From Bacteroidia bacterium (lineage in GTDB: Bacteria; Bacteroidota; Bacteroidia; Bacteroidales; Rikenellaceae): a stretch of 24,680 bases of DNA. Within the stretch, counting starts at the first letter, position 1. Every line of letters starts with the position of its first letter. The notes below the pieces were generated by a model that had not been told where the DNA came from, made no database searches, and saw only the letters and a program-made list of their open reading frames with translations. Positions 1 through 7,951 of the stretch are shown here, piece by piece. The translations under genes were made by a program, and so were the position numbers. The stretch lies in contig BNXD01000020.1 of NCBI GenBank assembly GCA_025999315.1, positions 1 through 24,680 of the forward strand, in the 5' to 3' direction.

Positions 1-323
1 GCCTTCCTCGCGCTACCTCGGCCGTAGCCCGCAAGCGGTCTGCGGCCCTCGCAACGCTGCTCGGTTCTCCTCCTTGCGAGGCATAGCCCGCGAGCGGTCT
101 CTGCTCTCGCTTCGAGCGTCGATTCGCACCTCGGCAGAGTTCCCGCTTTGTGCATTTAAAGGCTGGCTAAAAAGCGTTATTTCTGAGATTGAGGTCTTAT
201 CGGCAGACGGCGGAAGGCTGCCATGTGAACGTGCCTCGATGCCGTCAGACGAGGGCGCACAAACAATGGGCGAGGGAGTCGAAAAAAAGACTACCCCGCC
301 TCTCTCTAAAACCTGCGCGGCGT
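1..323. repeat. Gene-free spacer built from R2 and decayed R1 repeats
   Basis: No gene is supported here. Read on the minus strand, positions 121-143 give CTCTGCCGAGGTGCGAATCG, which also occurs at 7721-7740, followed by related GCAAGGAGGAGAA text. Two hairpins with the same layout but different caps sit at 29-38 (CCGCTTGCGG on minus) and 88-97 (CCGCTCGCGG on minus). Positions 237-257 hold a decayed R1 core (CGATGCCGTCAGACGAGGG). Short open frames across this span are low-complexity Arg/Ala/Ser-rich products of GC-rich repeat DNA and are not called. Confidence 0.7.
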
Positions 324-1031
324 CTAAATCAACTCCAGCGCCTGGTCCACCGTCAGGCAGTTCTCCAACAGAAATTCGCCGCTGGCCGTGCGGCAAAGCG
401 AGGCGAGGTAGGCTCCGCTGGCGAGCTTCTCGCCCAGTTCGCGGGCGATGGAGCGGATGTAGGTCCCCTTGCTGCACTGGATGCGCACCCTGACCCTCGG
501 ATGGTCGTACTCCTCGACGCTCATCGAGTAGATGGTGATCATCGCCTGGCGCATCTTCACCTGACTGCCCTCGCGGGCATATTCGTAGGCCCGGCGACCC
601 TCGATCATCTTGGCCGAGTAGACGGGCGGCTCCTGCAGCCGCTCGCCGCACAACTCCTCCAGCGCCCGTTCGATGGCCTCCCCGGTGATATGCTCATGGG
701 GGTAGGTTGCGTCGACGGGATGCTCCATATCGTAGCTCGGAGTTGTCGCCCCCAGCACAATGTCGGCAACATACTCCTTGCGCTCGGCCTGCAGCTCCTC
801 CACCCGCCGCGTAGCCGCCCTGCCGACGCACACCAGCAACACCCCCGTCGCCAGTGGATCGAGCGTACCGGCATGGCCCACCTTGACCGTCCGGTGGCCC
901 CGCTTGCGCAGACGGAACTTCACCTTGCGGACCACATCCGACGAGGTCCACCCCACAGGCTTGTCCACCGCCATCACAAAACCTCCCTCGCAGTCGATCT
1001 CCCCGGCGAATGTTCTATCTATTTTCTGCAT
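324..1031 (-). CDS. truB: tRNA pseudouridine(55) synthase TruB
   Basis: Converts U55 in the T-loop of elongator tRNAs to pseudouridine, acting on free tRNA in the cytoplasm. The 235-residue product carries the family signatures in order: KPVGWTS (24-30), GHAGTLDPLATGVL with the catalytic Asp at about residue 58, the PPVYSAKMIEGRRAYEYAREG block near 135-155, and CSKGTYIRSIARELG near 186-200. The length fits the shorter Bacteroidetes form, which has little beyond the catalytic domain. The ATG at 1031 is used; a second Met at residue 20 (MAVDKPVG) lies just before the first conserved block and is a possible alternative. No Shine-Dalgarno or TAnnTTTG box is visible immediately upstream. It lies downstream of the surface-protein operon on the same strand, separated by a 333-bp spacer, so read-through is possible but not shown. 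Confidence 0.96.
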   Translation of the reverse strand: MQKIDRTFAGEIDCEGGFVMAVDKPVGWTSSDVVRKVKFRLRKRGHRTVKVGHAGTLDPLATGVLLVCVGRAATRRVEELQAERKEYVADIVLGATTPSYDMEHPVDATYPHEHITGEAIERALEELCGERLQEPPVYSAKMIEGRRAYEYAREGSQVKMRQAMITIYSMSVEEYDHPRVRVRIQCSKGTYIRSIARELGEKLASGAYLASLCRTASGEFLLENCLTVDQALELI

Positions 1032-1364
1032 GATTTTCTATTGTGTTATACATTTATGCCGCTTCCTTTCTCGCAACTCGGCCTTGCCGGGCAAGGCCGG
1101 CAGCCCGCAGCCGCCCCCGCGGAGGGCTGCAGCCCTCTGTTTTGTGCGCCCTCGCCTTACGGCATCGGGATCAATGTCTGCAGGGCAGCCCCCGCCGGTC
1201 GCGGGCTGCTTTAATCGCACCGATTATTTACACGGACCTCCGGCAAACCCAAACGAGGCATCTCAAAGATCGAGACACCCCGTTTGGAAAAATTTGGGAG
1301 CAGAACAGTGAGTATAAATATATCCCCTTCCCGGTTAACTGCAAACCTCCCTCGAACCGCTCTG
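1032..1364. repeat. Gene-free spacer with an R1 MITE-like element
   Basis: A hairpin (1079-1099, GGCCTTGC/GCAAGGCC arms) precedes a 110-bp element at 1100-1209. The element starts with GCAGCCCGCAGCC and ends with a near-perfect inverted copy (1197-1209). It contains the R1 core GCCCTCGCCTTACGGCATCG at 1148-1167. The rest, 1210-1364, is A+T-richer spacer next to the 3' end of the outer-membrane protein gene; no gene or clear terminator is seen there. Confidence 0.7.
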
Positions 1365-2642
1365 TCAGAAAAACCTGTAGCTCAGCGTAACGGTGCCGCG
1401 CATATGGATCATCCCATAGTCGAGATATTTCTCGTTGGGCTTGAATATGTCGTTGAGCCCCATCGAGAATCGTCCCGACAGGGTGAGGTGCGACAGTATC
1501 CGGCGTTCATAGCCCACCAGCCATCCGGCATCCCAGTCGTTGATGGTGTCGCTGAAATCCTGATCGATGGGCGATGCGGGATTGACCACCGAAATTGCGC
1601 CGTTATCGGGGTTCACCACGTGCCCGTCGAGGGCCGAAGCCACGAATTTGCTCGAGGGGACATAGGCGTAGTATCCTCCGGCAAAAACCCTGTTGTGGTC
1701 GCTGATCCTGAATATGAAATAGAGCGGGGTCTCGAACGAGGTGAACGACATCGACGTTTTGGCGCGACCATAGAAGATGACATCCATCCCGTCGTCGCTG
1801 AATTTCTGGCCTCCGTTGAGGGTGATTATCGAGGCGTCCATGCCCACCGTCTTGTACGTGGCCTCGAGGACTACGCCCCAGCGAGGCAAAAAGTCATACT
1901 CGAGCGACATTCCCAGCGCGGGTGATATTTTGGGCACGACATTCATCTTGTCGCCCTTGCTTATGGCGTCCGACAGGGGCCACGGTATTGCGCCGCCCAA
2001 ATCGAGGCCGGTGTGGATGCCCAGGTGCCATTTGCAGGCTTTTTTGGTGGTTTTGCTGTCCGAAACGGCCTTCGCACCTGTCATGTTATCCTCACCTGAA
2101 ACCGCCCTCTCCGAAACCGTCGCAGTCGGTGCAGGCCCGGCTTTTTCTTTTTTGAGGGCATGGTAGACTGTCGCAGCAGGCCCCGGATCGACCGTCTCAA
2201 CCTCGGTGGTGGACGCTCCGGTGGACGCCTCAGTGGAGACCCCGGTGGACGCTCCTGTGGAGACAGGCGCGGGAGCGTCGTCGGCGATCGCCTCCACAGG
2301 CGCAGCCTGCGACGGCATCACATCGTTGTCGGGCGCAGACGCAGACGCGGGCGCGGGCCTGCCGACGGGCGCGACGGCGTATTGCGGCCCGGCATTGGCA
2401 TTTGCCGCGCGGGGAGCTGGCGTCGCCGCATATATTGCAGGTTCTTGCGCAACTGCGTCTTCTTCGCCCGCCGACGCTGCCGACGCTGACAACGCCGCTG
2501 ACGATGCGTCGCCATTGCCGACAGAGGCGATCTCATCAGAATTCTGGTCGCCCGCCTGGTCCGGGGTGCTGGCCGCGCACGACACGACGGACAGAGTGAA
2601 CCAGAGGGGCAACCATTTTGCCGTCATTTTCATGCTATTCAT
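1365..2642 (-). CDS. Outer-membrane beta-barrel protein with lipobox and low-complexity linker
   Basis: A 425-residue surface protein of unknown specific role. Residues 1-21 look like a signal peptide ending in a lipobox-like VVSC (Cys22), so the N-terminus may be lipidated. Residues 25-200 form an Ala/Ser/Pro/Thr-rich linker with short tandem repeats (STGASTGVSTEAS, about 128-146). From about residue 203 to the end the sequence alternates polar and hydrophobic residues, is rich in Gly and aromatics, and finishes in LSYRFF. That is the C-terminal aromatic ending of outer-membrane barrels of the OMP_b-brl/PorT-like type. The ATG at 2642 overlaps the stop of the upstream PCMD lipoprotein gene by 8 bp, so the two are probably translationally coupled; a second Met at residue 4 is also possible. 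The pairing suggests one surface assembly, but substrate or partner cannot be read from sequence. Confidence 0.8.
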   Translation of the reverse strand: MNSMKMTAKWLPLWFTLSVVSCAASTPDQAGDQNSDEIASVGNGDASSAALSASAASAGEEDAVAQEPAIYAATPAPRAANANAGPQYAVAPVGRPAPASASAPDNDVMPSQAAPVEAIADDAPAPVSTGASTGVSTEASTGASTTEVETVDPGPAATVYHALKKEKAGPAPTATVSERAVSGEDNMTGAKAVSDSKTTKKACKWHLGIHTGLDLGGAIPWPLSDAISKGDKMNVVPKISPALGMSLEYDFLPRWGVVLEATYKTVGMDASIITLNGGQKFSDDGMDVIFYGRAKTSMSFTSFETPLYFIFRISDHNRVFAGGYYAYVPSSKFVASALDGHVVNPDNGAISVVNPASPIDQDFSDTINDWDAGWLVGYERRILSHLTLSGRFSMGLNDIFKPNEKYLDYGMIHMRGTVTLSYRFF

Positions 2643-5475
2643 ATACTATTCTTATATTGTCGACCTTCAGTGTGCTGCCCGCCTTACCTATGAAGTAGTC
2701 GCCATAACACGACGAGGAGCAGACCACCGCCAGGTGGGTGTACGCGACATTGCCGTTGACCGGGATAAAGAGATCGGACACCCACTGTCCGTCGGGCAAT
2801 TGGGTTACGGGCTGTCCGTAGCTGGTGGAGGTATTGGTCCCCACCAGCACTTTCCCCTCGGCGGCCAGAGTGGCCGTGTTGTCGGGATGAAACCCTCCCG
2901 AGGCAGGCGGAGCGCTGCCGGGGCGGGTGCCGTGGTAGACATATGTGCCGTTGCCGTTCCAGTTGATCAGGCTCACGACTATCGATCCCCAGTCGGCGTT
3001 GGCTTCGCCGGGGTGGTAGTTGACGTCGAGCATGATGCCCTTGATGGTAGCCGTAGTCTGCCACGGCACCCCGAAGAAGGTGAGTCGCACGGGGTCGCTC
3101 GCGCCGTAGGATATGGCATTGGCGGTGTCGAACCATCCGACAAAGAACGAGCCTGCCGCAAGCCCTACCAGTATCACGTTGGCAGACTTCATCTCGGGGC
3201 ACAGGTCGCCCGCCGCGCCCGACTTTCCGGCCACCGGGTTGATGTTGGTGGTGAAGCTGTTGTTGGAGTTGGCCCAGTAGTTGGCCGGCAGGGGCGAGGT
3301 GCCGTTCCACGAATTGAGATTCCAGTTGCGCAGCTGGGGACGATAGTCGAGGCGTATATACCACGTCCTGTTCTGCCCCTTGCTGGAGGTTACGACCACC
3401 TGTTTGACCTGTTTGCAGTTGTCGAAGCGCAGTGTACCGCGGTCGGCAATGGAGGCCGTGGCGTTTTCGGTGATCTCCATGTCGCGATACTCGACATCGA
3501 GCGGGAACGGCGCATCGAGGCTCGTTACGGGGATGGTTATGCCGCCCGTTTCGGCGTCGATGATCACATTGCCGTTGGTGGTGAAGCCCGGGGGCAGGTT
3601 GGCTATCTTCAACTCAAGAATATCCGATCCGTCCACCTGTTCGGGAGCGTCGAGCCTGACGGTGTAGGTGCGGCTGTTGGCCCGGTCCTCGGAGGTTACC
3701 GTCACCTGCTGCGTCGAGGTGGGGGTGTCGAAGACCAGCGGGTCGTTGCCATAGTTCTGAGAGAGGATGGAGGCCCCGGGCGACATGTTGCAGGCGGGGA
3801 ATATGCGCATCGGATAGCATCCGTCGTCCTTGGCGAGGGCGATGACGATCTCGCTCTGCGCATCGTCGACCGTTACGGGGTTGGCCGTGAAGAGGGTGTA
3901 GTTGGGGATCACTTTGGCAATGGTCATCCCCGAGATGTCGCATCCCGAACGGGGGGCGATAGCGCTGTTTGTCGATTTGAGCACGATCTCCCATTCCGAC
4001 ACCGTACCGTCGTCGGAGGTCACCGAGAATGTTCTGCGCATCCCGTTCATGAGGGCTGACGCCTGATTGGCTCCCGTTGCGGCAAGATCGATGGTCCACG
4101 GCAAAGAAGGCATGGTGTGAGAGGCCGTGTTGCTGCTGAAAGTGCATCCCTCGATCCTGATCGTTACCCGCCACCATGCCGAGTTGGCCGAGCCGGTTAT
4201 GGTGCCGGTGGCTTTGGCGTCATCCTGGAAAGAGTTGTAGATCAGATCGACTCTCTTTTCCGATGGATAGACATATGCCACGTTGCCCGACATGTTGAGC
4301 GACGATCCGTAAGAACGGCCAAGATCCAGGATTCCGCTCTTATATTGTATGGTGTAAGAGGTGTGGGTATATGTCAGCCCCGTAAGATAAGCCTCCTCGC
4401 CGCGCTGTGCGGGGAGCGGGGTGAATTCCTTGACGGCGATGCTCCATTTGCGGGCCTTGTACTCGTCCGAATCGAGCAGCCAGAACTCTTTCACGTCATT
4501 CCATCCGGCGAACACCAGCGTCGTGTCGCGCTCCATGTCTATCAAATCCACCATGCCTCTGGCCGGATATTTGACATTGATGCTGACCGGCCATGCGTCC
4601 GGAGCAGAGATCATGGCCGTGATGGCGTAACGGTCGTTCTCGACCATCGTCTCGTCGATCACCACGGGGCTCTGTCCCCCGGTCGGCTCCGCGGTCAGTT
4701 TGAGCTGCTTGCCCTCCACGACGGTGTTTTTCGACACGGCGGCAGCCGTGCCCGTCGGCAGGGAGGCGCAGCTTTTGAGGGCGATCTTCCACTCCCGCTC
4801 CAGGCCGCTCTGCGACAGCACGATCAGAGTATATATGGCGTCGGCGTCCGTGAATCGGAGCGTGGTGCGACCGTTCTGGAACGCGATGGCTTTCGAGCGG
4901 TCGTCGCCCTCCCAGATGGCGCCGAACCCCGAGCCCTCGGCGACCTGAAACTCGGGCACGATGGTCACCGGCCACTGCAGATCGACACCCAGCAGCTCGA
5001 TACCCGTGTTGGAGTCCACCCTGTGAACCACCGGCGAGAGCACCGTCGCCTCGGGCGAACGCAGCGAGTAGCTCACCCTGTCGAGGATATAGTTGTTCTC
5101 GCTCAGCGGCATCTCCCTCGGGCGGATGGTGTAGGCCCGGGTCGTGCCGCTGGCGGCCACTATGAAGAACTGCAACTCCGAGTCGATGTCGTCCAGAGTG
5201 AGCTCCTGCGAGAAATCGAGCCCCTTGATGTGGCTTATGCCGGCCGGTACGCCCACCGAAGCCCTCAAGTGCATCGGAAAGTCGTACTTGCCATACAGAA
5301 TGGGGATGTAGATGTTGTCGCCCTCGATGACGGCATCGTCGATGACTATCTTCTGCGGCTGGTGGTATTCGATCTTGAACGAAGTGATTCGATTCTCCTG
5401 CGTTATATTGTCGAGTTTGGCGCACGAGAACAGCATGGCCGGGAGCATCATACAAAGAAAAAGCCGTGTTTTCAT
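2635..5475 (-). CDS. Large multi-repeat lipoprotein with C-terminal PCMD domain
   Basis: A 946-residue predicted surface lipoprotein. Residues 1-18 form a lipoprotein signal (MLFSC, Cys18). The body is a string of roughly 100-residue beta-rich modules. Several end in the same kind of strand: TRAYTIRP (112-119), EREWKIALK (226-234), ARKWSIAVK (341-349), VSEWEIVLK (492-500), SRTYTVRLD (601-609) and NRTWYIRLD (702-710). Residues about 717-946 match the PCMD family (putative carbohydrate metabolism domain) by its usual landmarks: NWNLNSWNG near the start, AGSFFVGWFD, and the closing SSSCYGDYFIGKAGSTLKVD. PCMD proteins are common in gut Bacteroidetes as surface lipoproteins; adhesion or glycan binding is presumed rather than proved. 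It is the first gene of an operon with the overlapping barrel protein, with a -7 element TATTTTTG at 5515-5522. Confidence 0.85.
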   Translation of the reverse strand: MKTRLFLCMMLPAMLFSCAKLDNITQENRITSFKIEYHQPQKIVIDDAVIEGDNIYIPILYGKYDFPMHLRASVGVPAGISHIKGLDFSQELTLDDIDSELQFFIVAASGTTRAYTIRPREMPLSENNYILDRVSYSLRSPEATVLSPVVHRVDSNTGIELLGVDLQWPVTIVPEFQVAEGSGFGAIWEGDDRSKAIAFQNGRTTLRFTDADAIYTLIVLSQSGLEREWKIALKSCASLPTGTAAAVSKNTVVEGKQLKLTAEPTGGQSPVVIDETMVENDRYAITAMISAPDAWPVSINVKYPARGMVDLIDMERDTTLVFAGWNDVKEFWLLDSDEYKARKWSIAVKEFTPLPAQRGEEAYLTGLTYTHTSYTIQYKSGILDLGRSYGSSLNMSGNVAYVYPSEKRVDLIYNSFQDDAKATGTITGSANSAWWRVTIRIEGCTFSSNTASHTMPSLPWTIDLAATGANQASALMNGMRRTFSVTSDDGTVSEWEIVLKSTNSAIAPRSGCDISGMTIAKVIPNYTLFTANPVTVDDAQSEIVIALAKDDGCYPMRIFPACNMSPGASILSQNYGNDPLVFDTPTSTQQVTVTSEDRANSRTYTVRLDAPEQVDGSDILELKIANLPPGFTTNGNVIIDAETGGITIPVTSLDAPFPLDVEYRDMEITENATASIADRGTLRFDNCKQVKQVVVTSSKGQNRTWYIRLDYRPQLRNWNLNSWNGTSPLPANYWANSNNSFTTNINPVAGKSGAAGDLCPEMKSANVILVGLAAGSFFVGWFDTANAISYGASDPVRLTFFGVPWQTTATIKGIMLDVNYHPGEANADWGSIVVSLINWNGNGTYVYHGTRPGSAPPASGGFHPDNTATLAAEGKVLVGTNTSTSYGQPVTQLPDGQWVSDLFIPVNGNVAYTHLAVVCSSSCYGDYFIGKAGSTLKVDNIRIVYE

Positions 5476-5514
5476 GACATTATTGATTTAGTCGCCGTTT
5501 GACGATCATTCGTA

Positions 5515-5522
5515 CAAAAATA
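5515..5522 (-). promoter_or_regulatory. Bacteroidetes-type -7 promoter element for the PCMD lipoprotein operon
   Basis: On the minus strand this reads TATTTTTG, matching TAnnTTTG. A TTTTTG lies 23 nt further upstream, slightly longer than the usual 19-21 nt to the -33 box. The leader to the ATG at 5475 would be about 30 nt. Confidence 0.55.
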
Positions 5523-5640
5523 CTATAGTTTTTACGATAAAATCACAAAAATATGCGGAAAAATGTCGAAAACGGGCCGCTGAGCGTTTGTGAGGTTGAT
5601 TTCCACCCATCACAAAAGACTTGTCTTTTTGCTGATCCCG

Positions 5641-6269
5641 ATCGCCCCGCAGGGGCGAAGCAACCCCGGCATTGAGCGAGGGGCGGTTCAAAAATTGTCG
5701 CAGGTCCGAGCGCCCGGCGACGCCACCTGTTTGACGACGTTAGGCCCCGCGAGGGGACTAAAAGGAGGAGGTTTGGCGTCGCAGCGAGGAGCAAGACAAT
5801 TTAGCCCGTCGCTCACCGCCGGGCGGTTTTTCGCTCTTTTTGCCGTACAACGACAAACCGAGCGCAGAGTCGAGCTTGCTCTAACTCTCTGCCGAACGAC
5901 AAGGAGAAAGGCGGGCGTTTCTTTGCGAGCCAACAAGTGGCGAGGCCCCAGCAGCAAGCGGCTGAAAAGACCTTGAATTTGGACCAAACATGCGGTCTAT
6001 TGACTTAACCTCCGTATTTTGCCTGCGCACAGACCGTAGGTTTGGCCTTTGTCGAAGGTCTACTGAGACCGCTGCGCGCGGGGCGGCTCTTTTTTAGAAA
6101 AAGAGCCAAAAATCGCCGCCTGTGCTGCGGGGCTACTCGGCGCTGTCGCTCACTACTCCTCGGGTTCCTTAACCCTCGTCGTTTGACGCTCGCGACTGCC
6201 GCGCCTCGCTTTACGCCTCCTCGCAATGGCGGCCGGGCTTCGCGCTTTTTGAACACTCTTTCGATCTTC
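5641..6269. repeat. R3 direct repeat unit 1
   Basis: Begins with hairpin TCGCCCC-GCA-GGGGCGA (5642-5658). It contains an R2 cassette (5848-5935), a long imperfect hairpin CCAAAC..CGGTCT/AGACCG..GTTTGG (about 5982-6039) and a T/A hairpin GGCTCTTTTT/AAAAAGAGCC at 6085-6107. Confidence 0.8.
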
Positions 6270-6897
6270 ATCGCCGCGTAGCGGCGAAACATCCCCGGCA
6301 TTGAGCCGAGGCGTTAAGCGAGCGGAGGGAATTGAGCGCCCGGCGACGCCACTTGTTTGACGACGTTAGGCCCTGAAGGGGACTAAAAGTCGGAGATTTG
6401 GCGTCGTAGCTCAATTTTCTCCAAGCGAGTAGCTGAGGCGAACAGCCGGGCGGTTTTTGTGCTACTTTTTGCCGCCAAAAAGTAGCGAGGCCCCAGCGGC
6501 AAGCGGCTGAAAAGACCTTGCATTTGGACCAAACATGCGGTCTATTGACTTGGCCTCCGTATTTTGCCTGCGCACAGACCGTAGGTTTGGTCATTGTCAA
6601 AGGTCCATTGAATCCGCTACGCGCGGGGCGGCTCTTTTTTGTAAAAAGAACCAAACGACGCCAAGCCGAGAGCCATCGGGCTCGCCCGAAATGGCCGAGG
6701 CGCGAAGGAGTAAGGCGAGCGTCTTTTTGCGAGCCAACAATCGCCGCCTGTGCTGCGGGGCTACTCGGCGCTGTCGCTCACTACTCCTCGGGTTCCTTAA
6801 CCCTCGTCGCTTGACGCTCGCGACTGCCGCGCCTCGCTTTACGCCTCTTCGCAATGGCGGCCGGGCTTCGCGCTTTTTGAACACTCTTTCGATCTTC
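6270..6897. repeat. R3 direct repeat unit 2
   Basis: Begins with hairpin TCGCCGC-GTA-GCGGCGA (6271-6287). It carries GCTACTTTTT/AAAAAGTAGC (6461-6486) where unit 1 has the R2 cassette, a T/A hairpin at 6630-6652, and an extra 84-bp cassette ending GTCTTTTTGCGAGCCAAC. Confidence 0.8.
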
Positions 6898-7130
6898 ATC
6901 GCCCCACAGGGGCGAAATAACCCCGGCATTGAGCCGAGGCGTTAAGCGAGCGGAGGAAATTGAGCGTCAAGCGACGCCACTTGTTTGACGACGTTAGGCC
7001 CTGAAGGGGACTAAAAGGAGGAGATTTGGCGTCGTAGCTCAATTTTCTCCAGGCGAGTAGCCGAGGCGAACAGCCGGGTGTTTTTGGTTACTTTTTATAA
7101 AAAAGTAACCGCCCCGCGCGCAGCGGTACT
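6898..7130. repeat. R3 direct repeat unit 3 (partial)
   Basis: Begins with hairpin TCGCCCC-ACA-GGGGCGA (6899-6915) and follows unit 2 closely. It ends at a perfect hairpin GGTTACTTTTT-AT-AAAAAAGTAACC (7086-7110) next to CGCCCCGCGCGCAGCGG. Confidence 0.75.
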
Positions 7131-7164
7131 CAATATGCCACGAAACATGAACTAAACTTAAGGT

Positions 7165-7510
7165 CTGGTTCTGACAAAATACGAATGTCAAGTCAATAGA
7201 CCGCATGTTTGGTTCAACTTCATGGTCTTTCCAGCCGCTGCGCTGGAGCCTCGCTACTTGTTGCCGCCAAAAAGTGGCACAAAAACCGCCCGGCGGTGAG
7301 CGACGGGCTAAATTGTCTTGCTCCTCGCTGCGACGCCAAAACTTTGGCTCGCAAAAAGACGCTCGCCTTACTCCTCGTTGGCTTCGCCTTTCTCCTTCGC
7401 GCCTCGGCCATTACCGAGCGAGCTCGGATGGCGCTCGGCTTGGCGTCGTTTGGTCCTTTTTATAAAAAAGGACCGCCCCGCGCGTAGCGGACTCAAAAGG
7501 CCTTTGACAA
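7165..7510. repeat. R3 inverted partial copy
   Basis: Read on the minus strand this segment follows units 1-2. It includes GGTCCTTTTT-AT-AAAAAAGGACC (7452-7474) beside CGCCCCGCGCGTAGCGG, the cassette ending CTTTTTGCGAGCCAAAG, the GACGGGCTAAATTG block, and the GACCGCATGTTTGG motif near 7199-7212. Confidence 0.75.
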
Positions 7511-7530
7511 CGGACAAACTTAAGATTAAG

Positions 7531-7951
7531 GCAAAGCGCTGACTGTTTTTCGGCCTCGAAGAGGCCGGCGGCCCGGAGCCACCCCGGGCTACGGGCTGCA
7601 ACCATTTGTTGTGGCACCCTCGCCTTACGGCATCGGGGTCAGCCTTTTGCGGCAGCCCTTCGCTGGCTCCGAGCCACAACCAACGACAAACCGAGCGCAG
7701 AGTCGAGCTCGCTCGAAAACTCTGCCGAGGTGCGAATCGACGAACAAAGCGGGAGCAGAAGCTGCTTGCAGACTATGCCCCGCAAGGAGGAGAAAGACAG
7801 GCGTCTTTTTGCCTGCCAACATCCCCTTTGTTGTCGCACCCTCGCCTGCGGCATCGGGATCAGCCTTTTCGAGGCATCCCCCGCCGCCTGCGGGCCGCCT
7901 TGACCGCGCCAACTCTTCGCTTGAGATGACTATGAATGCGGCAGCCATCCC
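7531..7951. repeat. Spacer with two R1 copies flanking one R2 copy
   Basis: R1 copy one runs about 7551-7675: a leading hairpin CGGCCTC-GAA-GAGGCCG, arms GGAGCC/GGCTCC, and its core at 7617-7641. An R2 copy runs about 7682-7800, with the hairpin GCAGAGT...ACTCTGC at 7697-7725 and CTGCTTGCAG at 7762-7771. R1 copy two is centred on the core at 7839-7862. All are downstream of dusB. No gene is supported. Confidence 0.75.

Larger units (their letters stand above)
5576..7530. repeat. Non-coding repeat island (R3 tandem units with inverted copy)
   Basis: No convincing gene lies in this stretch. Direct units start at 5641, 6270 and 6898 (spacings 629 and 628 bp), each opening with a TCGCC.../...GGCGA hairpin and then CCCCGGCATTGAG. 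The block 6111-6273 recurs almost unchanged at 6739-6901. Unit 3 stops near 7130, and an inverted partial copy follows at about 7165-7510. That copy contains the reverse complement of AACCAAACATGCGGTCTATT and of the 5770-5830 segment. Units differ by swapped cassettes: unit 1 has an extra R2 segment at about 5845-5935, and unit 2 an extra 84 bp at about 6655-6738. The repeat frames give Arg/Pro-rich products with recurring KKxRPARSG text and no recognisable domain. Confidence 0.85.

Noticed and set aside
2206..4059. 617-codon plus-strand open frame opposite the surface operon
   Set aside because: It is antisense to two genes with clear signal peptides and domains; its product has no recognisable motif and reflects GC-rich third positions.
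4117..5502. 461-codon plus-strand open frame
   Set aside because: Antisense to the PCMD lipoprotein; no start context or domain, explained by base composition.
5506..7948. About twenty open frames of 60-130 codons in the repeat island
   Set aside because: They recur in step with the repeats on both strands, give Arg/Ser/Pro-rich products with no domain, and break at cassette borders. Better explained as translations of non-coding repeats.
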